From positions 31,560 to 95,559 of the forward strand of contig JAWPHD010010256.1 of assembly GCA_037043455.1 (NCBI GenBank): a stretch of DNA of 64,000 bases, read 5' to 3'. Shown piece by piece: positions 45,111 through 56,200 of the stretch (its first letter is position 1; every line of letters starts with the position of its first letter). Position numbers and translations under genes: made by a program. Under the pieces are notes generated by a model. That model was not told where the DNA came from and ran no database searches. It worked only from the letters and a program-made list of their open reading frames with translations. The stretch comes from Cyrtodaria siliqua. Taxonomy: Eukaryota; Mollusca; Bivalvia; Adapedonta; Hiatellidae.

Positions 45111-45542
45111 GGGCTGTTCCAGAAATTATGAAATCCCACCCGCGGACGGCCCATCTGCAGATTTACGGTATTTCCGTAACGGTATGGTCGCCACAAAGAA
45201 AGAGAGAGTAATTTACACACACAGAGACATAAAAGACAGTATATGTGTTACATAAGCACGCTCTATCCTTCAGATATTTTTTATTTAAAGAATCGTGTTG
45301 TGGAAAATAGGGACCAGAGAATATAAATTTGACTTGTCTCCCGATTTGACGATAAAATCCGAGGACACCGAAATAAAACAACAATGACGGACGACAAAGT
45401 TGTTGATTTTCTGTTGAACGCAAATTTATTAGAATATGTGTCTGCGTTAAAAATGAAAGGATCGACATCGACATTTTCGGCCCAAAAATCAGGTATGCGA
45501 CCCGGGGGTAGGGGGGACAACGTTATAATTTCTGGAACAGCC
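45111..45542. mobile_element. 432-bp inverted-repeat element carrying an exon
   Basis: It starts gggctgttccagaaattat and ends ataatttctggaacagcc, an inverted repeat of about 18 bp. A GC-rich pcgcggacgg-like block lies inside the left end and ggggtaggggg inside the right. A related end, aggctgttccagaaa, occurs at 60885, so this is a dispersed family. Target duplication is unclear. It contains a putative first exon (45384-45492). Confidence 0.7.
45384..45492 (+). CDS. Captured first exon with SAM-like N terminus
   Basis: Within the inverted-repeat element, an ATG in good context (acaacaATGA) opens MTDDKVVDFLLNANLLEYVS and ALKMKGSTSTFSAQKSG, running into CAG|GTATGC, a plausible splice donor. 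VVDFLLNANLLEYV resembles the first helices of a SAM domain. The reading ends with the element, so this looks like a piece of a host gene's 5' end carried by a MITE. The minus-strand ORF over the same bases is also open, which lowers confidence. Confidence 0.4.
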
Positions 45543-47091
45543 TTGATACTAAGACATTAAATCTTAACATATAATGTGTCCACAGAATGCAACTTGAATG
45601 GCCATCACATACTGCATTAACTTTTGCATTTCAGCTATCACAAATAAATGTAGCATGCATTATAATTCATATTTTCCATCCAGAAGTCATAAAAACTTTG
45701 TTGATCAGATGCACATAGCAATACCATTCAGTTTGTGTTTTTATGGAAACATTTTTGATAACAATTAATTTTAACAATTTGAAAAAAGAAACTTAATAGA
45801 ACATACATCTAATTTTATAAATATATGTATACATTTTTGTTTTTCATGTGGTACTATGAAAAAGAGAACTTGTACTGCACTCTATGAAGCCTACATATAA
45901 CACATAAAATTTATGAAAAACTCAAGTTTTCACTATTTTTGATACTTCACACAAAAAAATGTTTATGGTTAGATAATTTATGACCTGTTTAACACATAGG
46001 TCAAATTAAAATGCTGACCTCGGCAGTTAAAAGCCATTTTGGGTGCATCTCCACTTATCCATAGTTAACACGTATACATGACTGTGTCTAGGCCAAATAA
46101 AATTATATCTGTGCTTTCCGTAACTCGACCAACTCCCTTAAAACACCCCCAACTCCTCTTCTGTTATCGAGAATAAAAAAGGCATGAATTATTCCGACAA
46201 TTGTTCAGTTTGTCAGCACTGAAAAATGCAAGCACTCGCAAAAAAATTGCGCCAAACAATTTGAGTGCATCTTTTCTGTACAAAGTGGGTTCTGCCACTG
46301 AAATAAGTGGAGTCTAAAGTTAAAATCTTCGCTCATAAAAAATAAATAAAAGCAAAACATCAAATAAAAAGCAGACCTTCCGACCTACTTTTTCCAACAA
46401 TGTTACAGGAAACACAGGTATTTTTGTATTTGGCATGTTAAAGGCATTATGTTAATAACAGTGTATCAGAGAACTAATTGTATACAACAATGACTTATTC
46501 CAAGTGTGGCCATCCTAAATTCATATCACATTAACACTGAAAACATCACTCTGTTTTCTTTCTGTTTTAATATCCTTTTAAAACTACATTAAGACTATTT
46601 AGGATGGCCTTTAAGCACATGTATAGTTTCAATGTCCAACAGCTATGTTATTGCATGCAACTTCCTATGATTTACTGTCATTGTTGCATCTTACCTGAAC
46701 CTCTCAGTAGCTCTGTATTCAGTTGACTTACATTATACTGCTGTTCAGTTGTCTGCTTTTTCCCTGTCATAATCTTCTATCAATCACACTACGTTTCACT
46801 TTACAAGTACTTTGTCATCAGTTTTACTTTCTCAGTCTCCGAAAGATGATTTCTTTATCACTCAATCAATTAATCAGTCAGTAGTTTTCCTAATCCTCAT
46901 GTTATTATATTAATCTGTTATCTCGGAATCCAACTTAATTTTCATTAATTAGCCTTAAATATTTTCTTCTCTTAGTTCACAACTTAATTCCCTTCACTAT
47001 CTGTTCATCCACAGTCTTACATTATTCTTATACTGCATGTGATTGTGTTTGAGAATCTGGTTGATTGTTTTATCACAATCTTATATTACCT
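45543..47091. other. AT-rich intergenic DNA downstream of DHX34
   Basis: No ORF or splice signal is supported. Its right part is the 3' untranslated region and flank of the minus-strand gene. A near-copy of the region around the stop codon (tttgagaatctggttgattg) lies at about 47040-47100. Confidence 0.5.
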
Positions 47092-47243
47092 TTATACTGT
47101 ATGTGATTTTTTGTGTTTGAGAATCTCGGTCATAGTTAATTTTAATTGTTTATCACAGTCTGGACAGAAGTAAGATTTACGGAGAGGGTTCAACTGTCCC
47201 TCAAGCTCCTCCTCAACTTCTGCTTTCTCTTCTTCCTTTGTAG
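47092..47243 (-). CDS. DHX34: DHX34 last exon with C-x2-C-x13-H-x3-H motif
   Basis: Reads [20 protein letters not shown], then [20 protein letters not shown] and HKKSHTV before TAA at 47092-47094. CPDC...HKKSH has C2H2 spacing. Confidence 0.82.
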
Positions 47244-50200
47244 CTGTAATACAAATGTTACATAGTATGTGTAAAAAGGGATTGTGTTAAACTTGTCTGT
47301 AAGGGCTATTCCATTAAAATATACCTGGTCTCCAGGAAGGCAATTTAATAAACATCTATTGGTTAACCTTTTCCGAAATTTGGTTCTTTTAACTCAATTT
47401 TGCATCTATGGGTAGGTGGTCAATTTCTAAAGTGATTTCCGAAATTTGGTTCTTTCAACTCAATTTTGCATCTATGGGTGGGTGGTCAATTTCAAAAGTG
47501 ATTTCCGAAATTTGGTTCTTTCAACTCAATTTTGCATCTATGGGTGGGTGGTCAATTTCAAAAGTGATTTCCGAAATTTGGTTCTTTCAACTCAATTTTG
47601 CATCTATGGGTGGGTGGTCAATTTCAAAAGAGATTTCCGAAATTCGGTTCTTTCAACTAAATTTTGCATCTTCCTGGGGTCCCATGTATGTTTTAATGGA
47701 ATACTCCTAATATTGATTATTGACATGGATAACTTTTAAATTGTACTAATATGTAAATTGTTTTTTTCAGGGGTTAAATATATTAAATCAAACCTTTAAT
47801 TTGTCGAGATAAAAGTTAAATCCAAAACACTATGCACGCATCTATTAACATACCCGTTATATTCTGTGACTGGCACTCTGCCTCGTGCTCCAACCTCTCA
47901 GACACGGACACAACCATCCCTGCGTGACAACGTGGACAGGTCCAGTGGCGTTGCATGCTCATCGTGAACTCACACACCACACCTGCTGTTGTCTCATCTA
48001 GTAAACTGGAATAATGAAAACATACTGTCATTTAATATGGCACAAGAAGATCCCAAATATAAACAGCAAGATCCGTGTGCTGATTAAATTTGAACCTTGA
48101 CAATGACCTTGACCTTTTGATATTGGCATGGTATGTTGGTTTTGTCAATGAATATGAAGAAATGAACAGTTACAGGAAATGTTAAAGGGACACATGCCAA
48201 TCATCATTGTTTTAAACTTACGGTGTCCACTTGTTTTTCTACATACCTTGCATCTGTTCAATCATTAATATTAATTACCAGAACCGTATAAATTGTTTTT
48301 GCATATTATTAACCTTTGATTATAATGCACCAAAAAATATTAAAACCTAGTGGAACAAGACGAAAAAATGAAAACTCAAAATTTGATTTAATTATATGCA
48401 AGCAGGCTTAAAGTCTACATGATACTGTATAACTAAATCGAGCAATGCTAATTTTAATAATTGATACACACTTCATAATTGCGTGTGTCCCTTTAAGCAT
48501 CTGCGTTATCAGTACTTTTGATCCAAGACTTTAACATTCCAGCCTAAGTTAACCATTGGAACAGGTGAGCAGTTTTAATGATGACTTGACCCTATAGGTA
48601 AACATTGGAATTCTACCCTATAGGTAACCATTGGAAGACTTTACCCTATAGGTAACCATTAGAAGAAGACTTTACCCTATAGGTAACCATTGGAAGACTT
48701 TACCCTATAGGTAACCATTGGAAGACTTTACCCTATAGGTAACCATTGGAAGACTACCCTATAGGTAACCATAAGTCCTATAGGTAACCATTGGAAGACT
48801 TTACCTCTTTCATTGTAGTTTCAAGTCCTTGTTTGCAGTACAGTGTAGACCTACGATGCCATTGCGTTCGGACGCTGTGGTTTCTATAGGACCCTATATA
48901 TCAATTTACCCTATAGGTAACCATCGGAAGACTACCCTATAGGTAACCATCGGAAGACTTTACCCTATAGGTAACCATTGGAAGACTTTATCCTATAGGT
49001 AACCTTTGGAAGACTTTGCCCTACAGGTAACCATTGGAAGACTTTACCCGATAGGTAACCATTGGAATCCTTTACCCTGTAGGTAACCATTGGAAGACTA
49101 CCCTATAGGTAACCACTGGAAGACTTTACCCTGTAGGTAACCATTGGAAGACTACCCTATAGGTAACCATTGGAAGACTTTACCCTGTAGGTAACCATTG
49201 ATAGACTTTACCCTATAGGTAACCATTGGAAGACTTTACCCTATGGGTAACCATTGAAACCATCCCTATGGGCCACAGAGGTTGGTGGTGCTCATTCTCA
49301 GGAAAATACAGGACAGCGGAATAAAAAAAACGTGAATACATACCAACCATGTGTGAGGTATTCATTAATCTGTTTGCCACCCTTGATGGGGTGTGGTTTA
49401 CTTGAACTGGATTGAAATACTTCCTTCGATTCATCTCCTGAAACAGGAAAAAGTTAACAATTCTTACTTTATTCCTCAGATTTGGACCGGTTTATTCTTC
49501 TGTTGCTTTAACTGCCACTAGAAGATAATATAAGAATATAAAGATGTTCTATTCTTGGATTTCTCAACTTGACAATGGGCCTTAATTGTAATTAGTAAAT
49601 AAAGCAGGGGAGGTTTGGAATGATGAAACCTGCTCAAGAAAATAGCTCTCAATAGGTCTATACAACTGTACTGTCTTGTTAATGTTTTGTTAATTTTATC
49701 TTCAGTAAAACATCCTTTGTTACATTTGGTAGCATAGCAGCATAAGTGTGGTATGAAGATACCCGCTTTTGGAACCGCATAGAGCAACTATCTAGTAAGC
49801 ATCACACTGGCCAGGAAGTGTTTTCTAAAATAATTAGACATATTCAAGCAAACATACATAATCTTACATATAAAAGTAAGAAATCCTTTCGTTTTATTTC
49901 AAACCTTCGATTCATACCAAAAGACATATTGTAGTATAAGTACTCTCCACAGTCAATGTTGTATTTATTATACTTACCACACCCTTCTGGTCCCAGGTAG
50001 ACATTCTTCATCTGGGCAGCCAGTACTCTCCGTAGTCAATGTTGTATTTATTATACTTACCAAACCTTTCAGGTCCCAGGTAGACATTCTTCATCTTGGC
50101 AGCCAGTACTCTCCGTAGTCAATGTTGTATTTATTATACTTACCAAATCTTTCTGGTCCAAGGTAGACATTCTTCATCTCGGCAGCCAGTACTCCCCACA

Positions 50201-53200
50201 GTCAATGTTGTATTTATTATACTTACCAAACCTTTCTGGTCCCAGGTAGACATTCTTCATCTCGGCAGCCAGTACTCTCCGTAGTGAGTAACGTACATCA
50301 CTAGAGAGAAACTCCGACAGTTTGGCTGCTAATGTCTTCTCAAGTCTTCTTGCTCTAGGGTCTATTCTTCGTTCAGATTCAATCGAAAGAAACGTATCTG
50401 GATTTACAAAATGAGATATGGCTGTAAGATAAAAATAGGTAGATGCACAGCTCTGCAATTTAGAAATAAATATGGCTAGATTGTCAGAATATTAAGTTTC
50501 TTCATGCTTTGAGTAACAACTGGAATAGTTGTATCTTGGGTGGTACATCGCAACGTGACAAAGCAAATGTGGAAGTGACCTTGACTCTCCAAGCAAAGGG
50601 TAGATAACTTAATAGTTTTTACCTTCAACTTTTGCTTTGAGGTCAATTTCTCGCATTAAACAGTTTGAGGTTCAAAGTCAAATCCACATTTGCTTTGTGA
50701 CATTGCGATGTACCACAAAGATACATCTATAAGCACAGTTTGAAAGGTGAAGTGCATTCAGCTTGCGAGAAACTGACCTCAACGCAAAAGTTAAAAGTAA
50801 AAATTATTAAGTTATCTGCCCTTTGCTTGGAGTCAATGTCACATCCACATTTGCTTTGTCACGTTGTAATGTACCACTCAAGATACAACTATAAGCAAAG
50901 TTTGAAAGGTCTAGTGCATACAGTTTGTGAGAAAATGACCATACCGCAAAACTTGAACGCCGGAAAAGCAATACCTATGCCTCTTTTTCTTTAAAAAGGC
51001 GAGATAAAAATGAAATGGGTGAACAAAGGGGAAGACTAGACTTAACCTGCATGAACATACCACATGTGAGTCTGGATATGGAAGGTTCTATTGCCCCAAA
51101 CAATAAACAGTTACATAAATGTTTACACCATGTGTAAGACAACTTATGATATGGCATTTCTTATCGCCAGTATGAATTTTAATGGTGGTTTACAAACTCC
51201 AAACCATCTTACGCTTATTCAATTATAGGCACCTTTTAAATGTTAATATATATTTTCTAGAGATTTATGATCCCTCCTAGTTCAATTCCAGTCATCAGGG
51301 AACATGGAATTCAATATCTATTATCGAAACCAATCAAGCAAATAAATAACATGATGTTCGAGACAACTATGTTAACGCATTTGGTTAACAGTCGAGCTTC
51401 ACTTACCCACAATTTTATGATCGCCAATTATGTTCTACTAATTTTACTGTTGGCCAATTATGTTTTACTAATTTTACTGTTGGTCAATTATGTTTTACTA
51501 ATTTTACTGTTGGCCAATTATGTTTTACGTTGGTCAATTATGTTTTACTAATTTTACTGTTGGTCAATTATGTTTTACTAATTTTACTGTTGGTCAATTA
51601 TGTTTTACTAATTTTACTGTTTTACTAATTTTACTGTTGGTCAATTATGTTTTACTAATTTTACTTACTAATTTTACTGTTGGTCAATTATGTTATACTA
51701 ATTTTACTGTTGGTCAATTATGTTTTACTAATTTTACTGTTGGCCAATTATGTTTTACTAATTTTACTGTTGGTCTATTATGTTTTACTAATTTTACTGT
51801 TGGTCAATTATGTTTTACTAATTTTACTGTTGGTCAATTATGTTTTACTAAAATAGATGAAAAAAACAAAGTAAAAAGAACTTGTTTCCAAAATGAAATG
51901 GTGGGAAATTATAATTTTGCTAGAGGAAGACAATTAGCACCAAATAGCTTCCAGCCGTATTCAGATGAATTTTTGTGTTTATCCTTTCATTGTTAAACTA
52001 TGTGGTAATGTTGTCAAGGCAGTTACCTTCCAAGCGTAGTTTGAGCAAGTTTTGCCAAGTAGCCCTCAGTTGTATCACACTGGACATGACTTCCTGGGCT
52101 GACTCTTCTTCAGGTATACAGATCTCGAGCCATCCATCACATATCAATCTTAATAAGAAAACAAATACAGTATTTTTGCCCAAGTCTTTCAAAACCCTTA
52201 ATTACAGATTAAAGGTAGACCAAGTCATGACACATTGGGTGCATTTTATTCGTATGCCGATCGGGATGTGCCGGAACTGAACCGGTCACGTGATCGGTAC
52301 ACCAGGGCTAGACGGCATATGCCGATTGGATGCACGCCGGTCACAGGGAATGAATCGAGTGAAAATCGGGTTAAACAGGTACACCGCAGCATATAACCGG
52401 GATACCAATAAAGTGCACCCATTATCAAAGGATGGTTTTACCTGCAAATTAAAAATGGTTGTATTATTTACTGTACAGTCCAGGTAGGTATCAATATTGT
52501 TGGAGAACAGTTTGACAGTATCACTGGTACCCTCAGTGTCCTGGTACCCTTATTAGCCATACCTTGCACAGTTCATGTTGGTATCAATATTATTGGAGAA
52601 CAGTGTGAGTTTCTAGGGATGGTACACTCAGTGTTCTTGTACCCTCATGTGGCATACCTAGTCCAGTTGATGTTGGTATCAATATTGTTGGAGAACAGTG
52701 CGAGTTTCTAGGGATGGTCCCTCAGTGTGTTAAAAATGGTTGTATTATTTACTGTACAGTTCATGTAGGTATCAATATTGTTGGAGAACAGTTTGACAGT
52801 ATCACTGGTACCCTCAGTGTCCTGGTACCCTTATTAGCCATACCTTGCACAGTTCATGTTGGTATCAATATTATTGGAGAACAGTGTGAGTTTCTAGGGA
52901 TTGTACCCTCAGTGTTCTTGTACCCTCATGTGGCATACCTAGTCCAGTTGATGTTGGTATCAATATTGTTGGAGAACAGTGGCAGTTTCTAGGGATGGTA
53001 CCCTCAGTGTTCTGGTACCCTCATGGGGCATACCTAGTCCAGTTGATGTTGGTATCAATATTGTTGGAGAACAGTGTGAACATATGTATGAATGTTACCC
53101 TTAATAAACATACCTGGTGCAGTTAATGTTGGTATCAATATTGTTGGAGAACAGTGTGACAGTTTGTAGGGCTGGTACCCGCATTGTGTTCATCAAGTAT

Positions 53201-56200
53201 GGTTTGTTGGTCTCCAGAATTGACCTGCAAATAAGCACTAGCATTATTAACACAACAGGGAAAAGAAATGGAGATCAGAATGTTGTCACATAATACGATA
53301 TTCACTATGTGAATTTCATATGATACTTAAAGGTAATTAATTAAAAGTAGTTTAGGTTTTTATAATGTAGAAAAGGACGATGCCCAATTACACACCATTA
53401 TATAAATTTTCAAAACAATGAGATATAAGTTATTTTAAAACAAAGAGTAAGATTTTAGTTTTGTTTTAATAAACAACTTTTCTGACTATGAGGAGAGAGA
53501 TCACATGTAAAATAGCGATATAATTTAATACATAATATAATAATATGATAGTTCACAAATGCTGGCTAAATTAAAAGAACTATCTGAAAGACCCTCGTAA
53601 ACAATTATATTGAAAGGCAACTTATGTTGCTACTTCAGTGTCATGAATATTAATTACACAGTGAATCGTAAACTATACTGGATTCATTATTTTTTATTGA
53701 AAAAAATATTTTACGAGTAAATCTTGGTCAATCAGAGACTTTTCTATCTTAATTGCAAGCTTCTGGATAATTTTATATGAAGCTACATCAACTCATGATA
53801 ATGATGTTGCAGTTTATTAAACAATAAATAAATAATTGTTTAGCCTCCATACTTACACAAATGTGAGTAACTCGTGTTTGTTGCTGAGCATGTTTTTGAG
53901 GTCAGTGGGGTCATGTTTCCCCGAGTCTTTGTCATGCTTGGGATGCAACAGCTCGGGGTGGTAAGAAAACACTCCAGTCGGGTGTAGGAGGACAAATGGC
54001 TTGTTCTGCAATATACAGAGAAAACACTCCAGTCGGGTGTAGGAGGACAAATGGCTTGTTCTGAAATATTCAGAGAAAACATTCCAGTCCTTGTAACAGG
54101 ACAAGTGGCTTGTTCTGAAATATTCAGAGAAAACACCCCAGTTGCGCACAGCATTCTAATATCTCATTCCTTGTTTAAGTTATTGAGCAGAAACTGTTTA
54201 TTTTTTATTTTTATTAACTGTGACCTTGACCCCAGTGACCCCAAATGCAATCCAAATCTTCCATATAAGGAACCTACACAGCAAGTTGTGTTCTAATATC
54301 TCATTCTCAACTAAATTTATTGAATGAAAACCGTTTTTCTATTTTTAGCCAATGACCTTGACCCCAAGTTAATGAGCAGAAACTAATTTTCTATTTTTAG
54401 TAACAGTTACTTTGACCTTCAACCCAGTGACCCCAAATGCAATCCAATTCTGCCTTTCCATATACCTACCCTGAAAGCCTCTAACAAGTTATTTAACGGA
54501 AACTAAAAGTTTGACGCCACATGCACGCCCGCACGAACGCCCGCCAAACGACATACCCAAATCTAATAACCAGGTTTTCCAAGACCCAATTCTTCACCCA
54601 AAAAAAACTAGGTCAAGGTCTGGGTAAAAACCCTTGTGTCCAAAAAGATGCGCTACCCAAGACACAACTACGCCAAAACACAATTTTTTGTCTTCCAAAG
54701 ATTAAACTATAATCTAAGGTTAAAACATCTAGTGCATAATTATAGTTCGTGAGAAAGTGGCGTAAACGTAAGAATTACTAAGTTATATGCACTTTGCTTG
54801 GCGGGTGAAGGTCACATCTGCATTGCATGTCACGTTGCGATGTGCTATCCAAGATACAACTATAAGCAAAGTTTGAAAGGTCAAGCGCATGCAGTTCATG
54901 AGAAAGTGATCAAAACGTAAAGTTGAATGTAAAAATTATTAAGTTATCTGCGCTTTGCTTGAAGGGTGAAGGTGTACCGTACCACCCAAGATACAACTAT
55001 AAGCAAAGTGTGCGTTTTCATTGACCGTGAGTATATATACAATCAGAAACAAGAGACTGGATGTTTACCTTAACCAAAATGATTGCACATTTCATAGGCT
55101 GTGTTAAGTTGGGTTCTATGAGCGCCCAGGATTTGAGACTAAATAACTCTTGCAGTCCCATCAAAATAATGCCAGGGCCTTCCCCAGCCATTTATGGCGT
55201 AGCGGCGCCGCGATCCCTTAACTTTTGAAACGGACATGCCGCGATCCTTAATCTGACCGCGACCCTTTAAAACCGTGCCGCGATCCCTTAAAAGTGGTCA
55301 AAACATTCATTTCTCAGTGATAATTAATGACATATCTGATCAAATAACGCCTTGAGGCATAAACTCCTGACAAGCATACGTCCTCAGCTCCTGATTGGAG
55401 TGTTTTCATAAGGATTAGAGGGGCAGAGGTGTTAATTACCTCCACGATAAGGGTCTAATTCAAGAATTCAACCATGCGTACATGACCTGTAAACGTATTA
55501 CGTCATCAAATGTGAAACCAATTTACTTATGTTATATTTTATTGTAACGTTAAATTAACGTGCCTCCAGCCATTTTATCGCGTTGTAAATAGATAATGAT
55601 GAGAAAATAATCTCACAAACGCAAATTATTCGATAATCACATAAAATTATAAGAATCTCGGGGTTGCAGATTATAAATTTAGTTTACTTCCGGTTTTGAA
55701 TTTGCTTCCGTGTTTCAACTAAAACGATTAATTATGAATAAAGACAGCAATTTTATAACATTTAAATAAACTTATAACCGTTATAACCGTTTCCCACCTA
55801 TTTTTTTTCGAAAACGCTAATGACTTGATGTAGTTAACATGACTTGGATGTTAAGTTATTGTAAGACAATGTCAGCGTAAAAAGTTGATCATAATCCGGA
55901 TAGTCCTTATTTCGGATGCTTAAAAAACACACGACACTGCGTTTTCAAGTGTGTTTTTTTTAAATGTTATTCACTTAAAAATAACATAATTACTCCTGCT
56001 TAACTTCACCACATCTATAATGAAGTGTTTACAAGATAAATAAAAATCTAGAACAGCAAAGGAAACGCTGTATAAAGTTGAAAGTTGTCGTCTTTTTCCA
56101 AAAAAAAAAGTAAAAAAATCTACATGTACTATCTATGGCAGACTGGTAGACATATTTAAAATATGTTTTAAATTTGTCTGGTGTATGCCAAAACCCGTAT

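Noticed and set aside
45163..45520. Minus-strand ORFs across the 45111-45542 element
   Set aside because: They run over both inverted ends and have no domain; the plus-strand exon with start context and donor is the better reading.
47408..47739. ORFs of repeated [16 protein letters not shown]
   Set aside because: A 66-bp minisatellite in the last DHX34 intron, open by unit length alone.
48560..49255. Regular 28-bp repeats as a possible CRISPR or telomere-like array
   Set aside because: No unique spacers and wrong organism; the unit ctataggtaaccattggaag is not telomeric. It is an intron minisatellite.
49213..49434. Minus-strand ORF starting [14 protein letters not shown]
   Set aside because: The exon is real, but this frame does not join its neighbours; the frame DESKEVFQ...[13 protein letters not shown] joins on both sides.
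51520..51996. 158-codon ORF of [10 protein letters not shown] repeats
   Set aside because: A 30-bp minisatellite in a minus-strand intron stays open because the unit is a multiple of three.
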